A DNA stretch of 64,000 bases from Trissonchulus latispiculum (Eukaryota; Nematoda; Enoplea; Enoplida; Ironidae). The stretch lies in assembly GCA_030248195.1 (NCBI GenBank), contig JASAND010032067.1, positions 62,001-126,000 of the forward strand, in the 5' to 3' direction. Within the stretch, counting starts at the first letter, position 1. Every line of letters starts with the position of its first letter. The notes under the pieces were generated by a model. That model was not told the origin of the DNA and made no database searches. It saw only the letters and a list, made by a program, of their open reading frames with translations. This document shows, one piece after another, positions 1-13,054 of the stretch. Both the position numbers and the translations under genes were made by a program.

Positions 1-474
1 AACTCAGTATGCAAGCTAGAGAGTTGCCACCTAGCAGATGTGTTCTACACAAAAATACCCCGGGACCCTTTTTTAGTTGCTCCGATAGCTGCTTTCTAAC
101 TGAAGTAGTGGCTTGCCAAAGAAGGGAAAAGTAGGCTAAATCCAGGTTGCGCAGACATTTTAGTTTATTTCTCCATAACGAAGAGCGATATCACAATAAT
201 TAAAAACGGTCCCCAGCTATTTGATAGAGGTATCTAATGCTCTAACCCATGTCCTGCGAAAAAATTGACTTCAGCCTGCAAAAAATCTGAAAAATTATAC
301 TTCTTCTAAAATACAGGAAAAAAGCCAAGGAAAGCCAAACTTAGATTCATTGTGCTCAATAAAAAGAGAAAATGTTAAGCTACATTTTGATATAAAGATG
401 ACTTCTTAACTCCAAATAATGAATGAGTAATAGTGGTTCAAAGTTGATGTGCCCAAAAGGAATCACCACCTTAA
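1..474. mobile_element. TTAA-flanked MITE, right part (cut by window start)
   Basis: This stretch is collinear with 18960-19418 over its whole length, with many substitutions. It ends in the same terminus, which reads TTAAGGTGGTGATTCC on the reverse strand and closes at TTAA 471-474. The left end lies outside the window. A TTAA boundary is what piggyBac-type transposases use, so it is called a piggyBac-like non-autonomous element by inference. No coding capacity is visible. Confidence 0.7.
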
Positions 475-1235
475 GGTGGTGCTGTGATACGCGTCCACAT
501 AAATTTTTTGGCTTTGTAAACGTGAGAAATGGTCCATTTTTCGTTGTCGTTTACGAACCTCGGCCTCCGGCCATACTTTTGAAGTAACGTTTTAAGTTGA
601 ACATAGTAAAGCTATGTAGCTGAAAGTTTGGTATGATTACCAAGTTTAATTAGGACATTAGTTTGGGTGGGCAAAGCATTAAAGCATCAGCAATCATCAA
701 GACGATGTTTCATAGTCTCGCGCTTTTGTTTTGGAGTTATTTTAGCTCATTTTTTCGCCTACCGCAAACACCACAGGTATATATTTTCTATAGAGGTATG
801 TGTCAGCAGCAGTTAGCGTCATGTGTACAGGGTATTTTTGTACAGTAGGATTATAAGGGGTTAACCAGAATTTGACCTTCCCTCCCGAATTTGCCTTCCA
901 CCGAAATTGCTCCCGCCCTAAATTTTTGCTTCTTCCTACGACTGAAATAAATTTTTTGGGAGCCCAGATTTTTGCCAAAAGTGGACAATTTTCAATAATG
1001 TTCCTACAAAAATGATATTTTTACCTTAAAGTGCCTATTTGTAGCCTGCTAGACCATGCCATTTTGAAAATTTTTAGATTTTCTCCATGCAGAAAGAATA
1101 CGCCATGTAATAATCCATCAGTGACTGAACCATCACTCCCGTAGTTTTCGCTCACATTCTTCGCAATTAGCCCGTTGAACGTACTTGTTCGGCGCATAAG
1201 ATTCATGTAAACTTGACTAATGCTTTGTCTTGTAG
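475..1235. other. unassigned sequence upstream of BTB gene 1
   Basis: No gene or clear transposon boundary is visible. The stretch begins directly after a TTAA terminus with GGTGGTGCTGTG, which could be the start of a second TTAA element. The small open frames here match no family I know. It ends at the pyrimidine-rich acceptor (AG 1234-1235) in front of the BTB gene. Confidence 0.4.
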
Positions 1236-1260
1236 TATTGTATCGGTGAATAACTGAACG

Positions 1261-2651
1261 ATGGCTCGCTCTTTTCGCACAAAATCGGGCTATGATGATT
1301 TGGTGATTGAAGTGGCCGACAGCGAACTGCATTTCAGTACTCACATTTTATCTGCCTGCAGTCCCAGTTTTACCAACATGTTTTATGGCGAACAGGAGAC
1401 CCCTGAGAAGACTAATGGACGACTGAAATTGGAATATTTCAGCTTTAAAGAGATTGAGGCCGTTTTATCCATCCTAATGCCAGGCTCTACTACCGTGATC
1501 GAAGGTATTAAAGTAAGATGGGTTACTTTAATGCTGATTTCATAGTTCCAGACGCAAGCAGACGTAGACTCCGTCTACGCGCGGATGTAAGCGTCTTCAT
1601 GCAACTGTTAGCGTGAATCTGCTACAGTGGGTTTTAATCTGCTAAAACGGTATGTTACAATCTGAGCGTCGACGCGCGCCTCTATATGCGTTCACGACGA
1701 TGACCTTAAATGTCGTATCCCACTCTTTCAATACGGTCTCACACGTTATGGCTTATCGAAATTACGAATTCATATGGGTCCGACGTTTGCATCAAACTAT
1801 GAGACAGACTTCACATTTCATATGCATATATGTATATACTGTATATATTTATTTTTCGCTCATGGAGTCAATCATTATGGGATGCATATTTGTGTTCGTA
1901 TTGTTTTTCTCGATGCAATTTAGAAGAGAAGATATGACAAATTTTGATTTCGCAAAAAACTTAAGATTTTCTGCGTCTAGATGGAGACTGCGGTTTCGAG
2001 TCAGGCCAGGTGCTTGGTAGTGTTTTTGTAAATTTTGTATATACAGAGGAAGTATGTCAACGTTTCTACAGTTATCGATTACGATTATATATTTTATTGC
2101 TTCTAGACGACTCCGTTTGGTGCTGTCTTCGCTTTGCCGACAAATATGACGTTGACTTTTTGCGGGCGAAGGTTCAAACCTTTTTGGAGAACGTCTGGGT
2201 CACTTCCAATGCCCGTGTCTGGGAAACAGTTCTACTTGCCCTAAAGTATGGCTGGTCCCGCCTTGCCAAGAAGGCTATTCTTAACCTCTGTGCTCTACCA
2301 TTCAATGATTACATGCAACAGGTTCAGAAGGCCCATATCTGTGATCTGCATGTGAAACTTGGCATCCCGCCAATTCAGTACAGTAATGTTCTGATCACCC
2401 TCCCGTTGATTTTCAAACTTTTTTGCAAGGGAAATAATCGAGTCCTGCCGCAGAACTCGGTTCTATGCTCAAGATCTGCTGTCTGCGCTTTTTGCTGGTT
2501 TCCACCTTCTTACTACTTAATGGAACATGGTATCGAATGCAGTTTCTGTGGCATTATTGGCTGTCAAGATGATGTTAACTGTCTGTGTAGCTTTGCCATT
2601 CATTCGTGTACTAGCACTAATCTGGACTTTAAGTTTCTGTTTGAACAATAA
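1261..2651 (+). CDS. BTB/POZ - BACK-like - Cys-rich protein, array gene 1
   Basis: Two exons, 1261-1504 and 2107-2651, joined by a phase-1 GT-AG intron of 602 nt, give 262 aa. Residues 1-81 hold the start of a BTB fold (DLVIEV strand, LSACSPSF helix, MFYGE). Exon 2 opens with DDSVWCC and the BTB hallmark FADKYDV. A helical BACK-like part follows (WETVLLALKYGW to LPLIF), then a Cys-rich tail with CAFC, CSFCG and a C-x5-C pair before FAIHSC. The ATG is chosen because all six paralogs start here, 25 nt after an acceptor-like AG. The C-terminus runs about a dozen residues past those of the paralogs, and AATAAA overlaps the stop codon. BTB proteins often serve as Cullin-3 adaptors or transcription cofactors; neither role is shown here. 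The intron contains only repeat-like sequence. EK-TNGRLKL groups it with gene 2. Confidence 0.88.
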
Positions 2652-2652
2652 A

Positions 2653-3038
2653 TTGTGAAACAATACATATACATGCAAATGTTTTGGCAGTTTTTCTTAC
2701 GTGTATATATATGCTTTTATCTTGATGTTCCTTGTTTGTACTACAGTCTTGATTGAATGCTATTGTGCTACAATTATGTTGCAATGTTGAAAACTGTTAT
2801 ATATATTCTTTAGGGAAAGGCAAAAAGTATTAATTGATCTTGATATCAGTAATTTGTAGCTCTTTGCTGAGCGCCTTAATGAAGACACATACTGCTATTA
2901 ATTAATCACTCTGGTCAGACCGATGGGCGTGATTTCTAGATGACGGCTGAACAGAATCACTAAAAATCATTTACAAACTGACACGTTAACCATAGCAATC
3001 GATAATTAACTTCAGCATGAACGTCGACGTGCTCAATG
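2653..3038. other. 3' flank of gene 1, no further gene seen
   Basis: AT-rich sequence with no coding pattern or terminal repeats that I can identify. It ends at the 8-bp TSD of the next transposon. Confidence 0.4.
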
Positions 3039-3046
3039 AAGCACAG

Positions 3047-3925
3047 TAGAGATGAGGACGAGCCGGACTGTTCCGGCTCGGCTCGGCTCGGCTCGCGAGA
3101 AAATGAGGTCGGCTCGGCTCGGCTCGCGATCATACCCGGCTCGGCTCGGCTCGGGAAAATTTTGAAAGTGGGTCGGCTCGGCTCGGCTCGGCTCGCCAAG
3201 CTTGAAATTTCAAATTCGCCAGATTGCATCGAATTTTATTTTGTTTAGCTCCTTGTTGTCTTGTTCAAATTTATTAACGAAGTCGTAACCAGTTATGATT
3301 ACACGTTAACATTTATCTGTAGCCTCTCAAGATCATATTATATACTCGAATACTAGAAGCGGTTACAACTTTTTCGCTATCTGATAAAATAGAAATACTA
3401 CAAATACAAACACAGAATAATGGATTTTACAGGTAAGATTTTTTATGAAACCAAAACTGAGACGAAAAAATGAAATAAGTCAAAAGTTTTTCTTACTGAA
3501 AGTATATCAATACCATAAACAAGTTGGTGTCAAGGACAGCCTAACATTAAGATTAACATTTGCTTGGAAGATATCGAGAAAGCTAAAGAAAATTGTTGGA
3601 AATTATTATTAGTCTTCACCGAAATTATTGGCAATTTTACTTAAACAGGTGAAAATATAGCAGGGAAATTTGGTCGAATTACTATTTTTGGTTGGGGTCG
3701 GCTCGGCTCGGCTTGGCTCGGAGCTTCAGTTCTCCGGCTCGGCTCGGAGCTTCAGTTCTCCGGCTCGGCTCGGCTCGGAGCTTCAGTTCTCCGGCTCGGC
3801 TCGGCTCGGAGCTTCAGTTCTCCCGGCTCGGCTCGGCTCGGCTCGTGAGAAATTGCTGCCGGCTCGGCTCGGCTCGCGAGCCGAGCCGAGCCAAGCCGAG
3901 CCGCGAGCCAAAATCCTCATCTCTA
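3047..3925. mobile_element. hAT-like MITE with GGCTC arrays, 8-bp TSD
   Basis: The termini are TAGAGATGAGGA and its reverse complement. They are flanked by the perfect direct repeat AAGCACAG (3039-3046 and 3926-3933), an 8-bp TSD as made by hAT transposases. Both ends carry clusters of the 5-bp unit GGCTC (about 3060-3196 and 3697-3905). The right cluster is partly organised as a longer unit containing GAGCTTCAGTTCTCC. The centre is AT-rich and non-coding. The open frames over the arrays are repeat artefacts. Confidence 0.88.
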
Positions 3926-3989
3926 AAGCACAGCGGTCAAACTGGTGTCATTCATCGATTCCGCTTCTCATCGCATTCTCCTTTTTTCA

Positions 3990-5828
<1,839 letters not shown>

Positions 5829-5836
5829 ATATATAT

Positions 5837-7399
5837 ATGGAAGATTTCATTGGTTATATTTTTCTAACTCTAGAATAATTGTGGCTATGACTAACGATTT
5901 CAAACATTTTCCATTGTCCGATAGCAGCTTTTAATGCTGTTTTCAAATGCAGTGTTAGCACCTTATCGTAATATGTTTATCCTGTTGACACGTCTGATCG
6001 TTATTAGATTGAACTATTTGGTGTTTAGTGAAATATGGGATTATATAAAGGAAATCCCCTGACCAAAATTGATAAACCTCAACAGCATATTGCTGACGAC
6101 TGATATACGTTAAAGCTTGAGCCGTACATTGTTGGAAAGCAGAGAACATGCTCTTTCGAGTGCTATAAGCCATGTTGCTTTAATCTGTATCTGGTTGCTA
6201 ATAAATTGTGTAATTTGCAAAAATTAACCAAAAATTGCCGTTTTCGTCAATTTTAGTTAAGCTTTGCCAAATAAAACTTCGTGGTTGCAAACTACAGCAA
6301 AGTGACTTATATCATTTGAAGGAGCACATCCTCTGCTTTCCAGTGATGTGCGGAAGCCGTCAGAAATATGGTTTTGAACTTGACGAATTTTGTTCAGAGG
6401 GAATTTTCTCTACAATTTAAAATTTACAATTTAAATACTTTATAATTGCTTTGACTTTTGTTTTCTTCATTTTAAGCGTGCAGATAATATGATGTTGTCA
6501 GTGTTATTTCTTGTTTTCCTTCTTGTCAGTTTTATCTGTTTAAAGCAGTCGATAGTAAATTGAATTTGTGTTTTTCTGCTTTCAATAAACATTTGTATGA
6601 ACGCAAGAAAGAAGAAGAATTTAAAAGAATTTTGTAGTTTTTGTCTGATTTAGTATATATTTGATTAGAATTTTTAGGTTCAATTGAATGGATTAGGTTC
6701 GTAGACACGTAGCCAGTCAGGTTTTGTTGTATATAGGCAGTGTAGCAGGCTTGAATTGCTCGTTTGCTCAAGGCTGTGTGTTAAGCCCTGAAGAAACGGA
6801 AATGGGTTCAGAGCAGATATACCTTAGTCTATAATCTTTCTTTACAAAGTTTGTGTATACATGATACCGATACCTGTGTGTGTACCGTGACTGTTATAGA
6901 AGGTAACCTTTTGTTTATCCTTTTTTCACTTTTGCACTTTATATCCGCTGAAAACGAAAAGGAGTCGGGTCAAGTACATTGCGATGATATATTTGACAGA
7001 ATCTGGGCGGTGAAATAACGGAGGCGGAAACAATAACATAATAGTAACACGTTTATTAAATTTACTATATATCTGACAGCGTAGCGTGTTCGTTTCCTAC
7101 AATGAAAACGAAATTTGCAGCTGTATTGAAATGTAACACCCATTCACATGAAGTTTGACATTGAACTTCAGATGTTTCTCAGAGCTTTAGAATATAAAGT
7201 TAGACGGTGTTGTTATATATACTTACAGTTTCTAGTAGTGAAATTTTGCTGATTTAAAATGTGTTGAACGCATTGACTCTAATGATTGAAAAAATGTGCC
7301 GTAGCTAATTATCGATAATATAATGTGAATAATCTTTATTTTATCGGAAAAATAGATTTTTGCGCGACTTATAATGTGTTCTCGATTGATTGGTTTATC
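5837..7399. other. AT-rich intergenic stretch, nothing assigned
   Basis: No gene, RNA or bounded transposon is visible. Short ORFs on both strands lack family features. The A-rich stretch near 6580-6640, after a TTTCAATAAAC, could be an old polyadenylated insertion, but no TSD was found. Confidence 0.3.
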
Positions 7400-9080
7400 T
7401 TCAGTAGTCAGAATTTCATATGTCAGAATTTCATTAGTCAGAAACTAACTTTTCAAACTTTCATTAGTCAGAATTTCATTAGTCAGAATATAGGTTTTTG
7501 AAATAATATAAGTTGAACTTTCATTTGTCAGAATTTCATAAGTCAGAATTTCATTAGTCAGCATTTCGTTTGTCAGAATTTTGCAAAAAAAGCAATTTTC
7601 TTCTGGCGCAAAGTCTAACAAGATGGCTGATCTTGATGATAATTTTATAAAATGATTTCTAGTCGACACAAATATATGTGCCTTGGCTCTACCACCAGCA
7701 ATGAGTAAAACTTTCTTTTCAAAAGGGTTCCCCAACTCCCAACAGCTGGTTTGGCTCAGCCGACACCTACCTACATCTTACAGACAGGAAATGACGATGG
7801 ATAGGCGGTTTTGTTCGAATTCTAAAAAGAATCAGAATGGTCAAGAGTACGTAATAAATGTTTTATTATGTACTCTTGCTATTACGCGAATCATCAGGGG
7901 TCTTTTCGGGGAAGAGTTAAGAGCTACAAAAGAATTGATTTTAGCTCTGCTCTTCTCTACTCTACCCTACTTTATTGGGAAAGGCCCAAGACTGTGCAGC
8001 AACGTGCAAAATTTTGAAGAAACTAGGAAAATAAAATTCTGACTTACGAAATTCTGACTAATGAAATTCTGACTAATGAAATTCTGACTAATGAAATTCT
8101 GGCATGAAATTCTGACAATTGAAAGTTCAACTTATATTATTTCAAAATTTAAATTCTGTCTAATGAAATTCTAACTAACGAAATTCTGACTAATGAAATT
8201 CTGACTAACACTGGTTTGCACCAAATGTGATTAGCAAATGATTAGCGAATTTCGTGCTAAGCAATTGCTTTGCAAGTGCTTAATCCCAAACTCCTTTGCA
8301 CCAAATCTGATTAAGTTAACCAACTGCTAAGCAGATGCTAATCAAGTGATCAAGAAGCAAATATTTAATCCAATTCTGGAGGAGGATTAACTGCGAAATT
8401 CCTGCTAAATTTTCGAATTTATTATCTCCAGTCAAACCGTAATGGCGAGAATGTTTGCTGGATACTTACTTAGAGGTTCTCCGCGTTGCCCCTAATAGCA
8501 AGAAACCAAATAAAATGTTCGCCAACAATTTGCAACGCTAAAGTGTAACGAGATATATAAAAGCCATTTTAAGATTCTCAAACTTTTGGAATTTGGAAAT
8601 ATATTCGACCCGTTTAATTTCATATATATATATATACTACAGATAACACAACAACACAACTCATCCCAGCTAGGGACATGTATAATTCAACATAAAAATT
8701 AATTTCTTGCATCAAATTCAAAGACTTCTAATGTATATATGTCCTGAGAAAAAGTTAAGCAAGTGATTAGCAGATACGGCAGTCCTTAATCACATGACAA
8801 TGGCATAAAATTCCCATAGCTGATTGGTCTAAACATCCAGCCGTTTCATTGGTCAATTCTTTGTAATGCTAACCATTTGCTTAAGCAACTGCTAAAACAG
8901 ATGATCTGTTAATCACTTTCTAATCAGATGTGGTGCAACGGAGTTGTTGCTAAGCAAATGCTCAAGATTAGCAGCTGTTTAGCTGATCATTTGGTCTTCG
9001 GATTAGCAAGTGCTTAGCAAATAGTTAATCACATTTGGTGCAAACGGCCGTAATACGATTCTGACTGATGAAAGTAGACG
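7400..9080. mobile_element. foldback element with 15-bp repeat termini, interrupted by a MITE
   Basis: The left end (about 7400-7580) is a run of roughly 15-bp units of the type GAATTTCATTAGTCA. The right end (about 8036-8205, resuming 9054-9075) holds the same units inverted. Together they form a long inverted repeat around a non-coding core. The right arm is split by the element at 8209-9050. GATTGATTGGTTTATCTTC before the left end and GGATTGATTTATCTTCG after the right end are similar direct repeats that may mark the target. Confidence 0.65.
8209..9050. mobile_element. MITE with GTTTGCACC termini and TAA target duplication
   Basis: The termini share GTTTGCACCAAATGTGATTA in inverted orientation (8214 and 9045). 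TAA flanks both sides (8206-8208, 9051-9053), a 3-bp TSD typical of PIF/Harbinger elements. Many short inverted motifs of the type GCTAAGCA-N-TGCT fill both subterminal regions. No ORF survives. The Harbinger assignment rests only on TSD size and terminus style. Confidence 0.65.
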
Positions 9081-9830
9081 GATTGATTTATCTTCGCTAT
9101 TTAGATTTTTATTTGGCGGATGTTCAGAAACTTTTCAATCTTTTGTGAATTAGAATTTCTAAAAATTCAATTGAAAGGTAAATTCTGCCTGGAGAACTCT
9201 CCCACCCTCGCCTCAACAGCTTATGTTCACGGTCATTGAGCCAGGAGTGCCAACGCCACCTCAAATAGTGGCTGCAATTGTGGACGAAGGGCTTGGTCTT
9301 TAAGATGCCCTAGACAGACTCCTGACATTGGCGGTCGTGGTTATTAGCATTACAACACAACAACAGTATTGTATCAAATTAATCGTCTTCGCAGAAGGAA
9401 TACACTGCAAATAAAACCAACGAGATCGGCATGTTCTATTTATAGAGGGTTAGCACGTAGCTCGATACTGGTCGCTCCAGCTCGAGATTCAAAAAACATG
9501 ACTGTCGGCTGACACCATTGACTTAAATACAGGCTCGAGAAGCTCGAGTGGGTCGGTATCCGCTGTAAGCTGACTTTTCTGGTAAGAAGTTCACACTGTT
9601 TAACCGGATGTCCTGTCAACCGATCAGCCTGTTCCCGAGTTGGACCTGGCCAGCCGTGGTCTGCTTACAGGCCAGCTGGTTGGACAAGTTCTCGGACCAG
9701 AGCTCGACAATCCAGGTCTCAATGAGCGAAGCCTAGGAACATCACTGAAATATGTAGACACGAGAATCCTCCGAAAAAGCGGTTGCACTTATTTTCTACT
9801 TATTGCATTTTGCAGCGGTTTTTCTACATA
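9081..9830. other. unassigned intergenic sequence
   Basis: No coding or RNA signature is recognised. A moderately GC-rich block near 9200-9360 is followed by ACAACACAACAACA; it could be an old SINE, but A/B boxes are not convincing. Confidence 0.3.
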
Positions 9831-10635
9831 TTGCATTTTTATTCCGCCTGGATTCGGAATCATTGCTTTGGAAAATGGATGTTATATACGTTGACTCCCA
9901 TCTCTAAAATAGCCGTAGATATATTACTGTTTTCTGCTATTCTTTTTTAGCCAAGGGAGGCCTAAAAGCGCTTCAGTCAAGGAATTTTTATTGTGGGTTC
10001 GGAATTGAGGAATAGGCAACAGTATTACGTAATACCTTGCGCTGTTTTATCTGTGAAAAAATACAAGGGGGAACAAATTTATTAATTTTATCTGATTCCT
10101 GTCTCCCCCCTAGCTGAAATCGAAATGTCAAAGAATACAGAAGAGATTGAAGAATATGCAAATTAGATGTTAAACATATCTTCATTTGAAGAGAAAACTG
10201 TCTCGATTCAACCATCTCTGACTGAAGTGCGTTGCCGCTGTAGACAGTCACCCGCCTGAATTTTCAGACCCGACCGAGCCTGGTCCGTAAGCTAGAAAGG
10301 TAGGCCCTGGCCCGTGTTTACTACTTTTGCCGTTCACCAAAATAAAAACTGTTCAGATTGCCCAAAATTTTATTCGTCGACACAGATCCAATTTTTTCAA
10401 AATCCAATTTCTCATAGCTCATCCAAAGCTGACAGGAATTATATAGGCTTAATCACCAACCCACATATGATATACTATGTTCCAAACCCTGTAGCCCAAA
10501 TCCCTAAGTCAAGTTGATTTAAGTTCCGGCAGCAGAAACAGGAATAGCTGCCATATGTAATTCTGTCCACGGGAGCCACTGAGGCTCAAATGCGGAATAA
10601 TGCCCCTTTTAGGGGCCTCCTTGTTCTGCGTATCC
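9830..10635. repeat. hairpin-capped dispersed repeat, copy 1
   Basis: Opens with an ATTCCGCC...GGAAT hairpin (about 9840), contains ATGCAAATTAG (10156-10166), and ends with the stem-loop GCCCCTTTTAGGGGC (about 10603) followed by CTCCTTGTT. The same ordered landmarks recur near 48340-49605 and, shortened, at 58345-58690. The class is unknown; a hairpin at the 3' end is compatible with a Helitron-like element but no CTRR end was found. Confidence 0.5.
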
Positions 10636-10744
10636 CCTTTGTTCACAGGTCACAGGTTTAGGTTTGATGCTTGCTCCCTTTTTGTACTGGGCTTGACCCA
10701 CTCAGGACGTCCAAGTTTGGTCCTCCAGTTATTGAAAGCTGCTA

Positions 10745-11140
10745 CCATACATTAACATATGTAGGGTCGGGTCTGGGGGAGGTTGTCCCCAAAAAATCTT
10801 GAGGGTGTTTGTAGCTTCAACTGAAATTTTCATGGGGTCTTGCACCTAAAAGAATAAGTTTGTGAATTTTTTCGAAATATTAACGCTTAACGCCACAAAA
10901 TCTTCAATGCTTAGAAAAAGTCAAAAGTTTGCCCGATTTAAACGAAAAATTTAAAATTTAGTTAAAAACTTCCTACCAAACCGGGAATTTTTAAAATTTC
11001 AGTGTAAAAACTGATTTTCCGGCTATTTTTGCTTAGCCCTTGGCCATTTTTTGTAACCCCTTGTCCCTGACGGCGGTAGGGCTTGTACCTTGTCTGGGTT
11101 GGGGGGGGAGAGCTCAGACCCCCCCCCCAAACCCCACGTG
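10745..11140. mobile_element. G-rich MITE-like element upstream of gene 2
   Basis: The left end resembles 27450 and 61205 (CATTAAC followed by GGGTC and a run of G). The right end has an inverted run, CCCCCCCCC-AAACCCCACGTG, just before 11140. The centre is AT-rich and non-coding. Boundaries are approximate and no TSD was confirmed. Confidence 0.45.
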
Positions 11141-11269
11141 TTAACCTATATATATATATGACTGATTACCACCTGTGATCACGCATATATAACTTGGTGA
11201 AAGTTTGAGCTTGCCACGAGTGTAATATTGTGTTTAACATTTTAGCGTAGCATTTTAATCAGTTGAACC

Positions 11270-12751
11270 ATGGCTCGCTCATTTCTGAAGAAATCTCCGT
11301 ACGATGATGTGGTTATTGAAGTGGAAGAAACTGTATTCCACTTTTGTACTCAGATTTTATCTGCCTACAGTCCTGTGTTTACCACCATGTTTTATGGAGA
11401 ATTAGAATTTGCTGAGAAGACTAACGGGAGGCTGAAGCTGGTTGATTTTTCCTCCAAAGAGATTCAGACCATTTTATCTATCTTGATGCCTGGATCTGTA
11501 GCCGCAGTTGATGGTAAAATTTTCATATAAAATAAGCGTATTAATAAAAGAAATATACAATCAATGTCAAGACAAGATTGCCAAGTGGATGGCCGTTCCA
11601 ATTGTAACCGTTTCAGGTCGTTACCCCTTACAGGCTGACAGCATTTAATGTGACCATTTTTTCTGGCAGTTGTCCAAATTGTTAAGCTGTCTCAGTTGTC
11701 CAAATTGTTAAGCTGCCTCTGTAACCCAAGTTATATTTGTAGTGGGTTATGGCCACAATGTGAACACCTTAATTTTGTGCATCAAACCTGAGATATTAGA
11801 AGTCCTGTTCTAACGGCTGGGTTTTCTTTAGTGGGTTAGGCGCCCTCCACTTGTTGGGCCCCCAGTTGACCCCTCTGTCCCCACTCGTCCCCCCCACTTT
11901 TTGGGCTTCCCACCCACTCATTATAAAGGCGCCCAGAAAATGCCAAATTTTAGGGATTTTTGGTCAAAATTTTCATAAATTTTCCGGCTTCGTCGCAATT
12001 TTTTGGTCCAACATTGCTTATTTTGGTACTAAAACTTCATTTTTGAGCACTTTTTAGCTTAGTTATAGCAGTATACATAGAATACACTCAATTTTGTATG
12101 TACCTTGTTTTTAGAATTTTTAGTCCATCTTATCCCCCACTTCCCCCCCTACTTTTTTCGCCGAGTGAAAACCCAGAACAGTACGTAAGCTGTTGTTGGA
12201 TGTGTAGGATTTTATCATTTTTGTTATATATATATTATTTAGATGAGTCAGTATGGTGTTGCCTTCATTTTGCCGACAAATATGATGTGGACTTTCTACG
12301 GCAGAAGATCCAGACATTTTTGAACTCCAGCTGGGCCAAATCCAATAATCATGTTTGGGAGACGATTTTGATTGGTCTAAAGTACGGTTGGACCGATCTT
12401 GCCGAACGGGCCATATTGCGTCTGTGCAGTTTGCCCGTCAATGACTATGTTCATCAGGTTCGAAAGGCTCATACTAGTGATCTCCATGTGAAGCTTGATA
12501 TTCCTTCCACTCAATACTGTAATGTTATGATCACGCTGCCGTTGATTTTCAAGCTTCAGGGTGCGGAGGCGCAGGGGCGCCATGACAGTGCGAATTCTGT
12601 CAACTGTACCGGATCTGAGTGTAAATTTTGCGCCTGTGACTACTGTAAATGGTATGGTATTCAGTGCGATGAGTGTGGTATTCTGGCATGCCAGTGCAAA
12701 GTTGAGTGTCTTGCTAAGTTTGCTGTTCATTCCTGTAAGAAGGACGCTTAG
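11270..12751 (+). CDS. BTB/POZ - BACK-like - Cys-rich protein, array gene 2
   Basis: Exons 11270-11513 and 12243-12751 are joined by a phase-1 intron of 729 nt (donor GGTAAAAT, acceptor TATTTAG), giving 250 aa. The BTB start is in exon 1 (DDVVIEVEE, LSAYSPVF, MFYGELE). Exon 2 reads DESVWCC, then HFADKYDVDFL, then the helical WETILIGLKYGWTDL region. The tail has CKFC, CDECG, a C-x5-C pair and FAVHSC. The linker before the tail (KLQGAEAQGRHD onward) is unlike the other paralogs. The ATG follows an acceptor-like AG (11244-11245) by 24 nt. The intron carries a G-rich MITE (11816-12176). Function is unknown; BTB/Cullin-3 adaptor or nuclear factor are the natural hypotheses. It is complete and shows no disabling change. 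Confidence 0.88.
11816..12176. mobile_element. MITE in intron of gene 2
   Basis: CTGGGTTTTC begins at 11816 and its inverse ends at 12176, with C-rich blocks (CCCCCACTTT) near both ends. The right half resembles 19625-19770, which shares GAGCACTTTTT, a CAGTATA-GTAGAA-like segment and a CCCCCACTTTTTT block. No TSD is confirmed. Confidence 0.5.
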
Positions 12752-13054
12752 CATTGTTTGTGACGCTGATTTCAACCATATATTATTCTCGTATTTGCAT
12801 CGTTTAGTTGTTTTATTATTGTCTCATGATCGTATTTATATAGGAAATGTTTTGTTCTTGTTTGATATTCTGGAATACATAATGTGCACGTGTAGGTTTC
12901 GTTATAAAATTCTGAAGTGGTTGTATGCAATACTAATAGGTTAGCAAAGCTATTGCATTTTGAAATTTATGCAAGAAAGAACAGGACTTGCTGTTACCGA
13001 GAGTCCATCTGTTACCGTATACATGCAGTTATTAAACTATGTATCTGTAATAAT

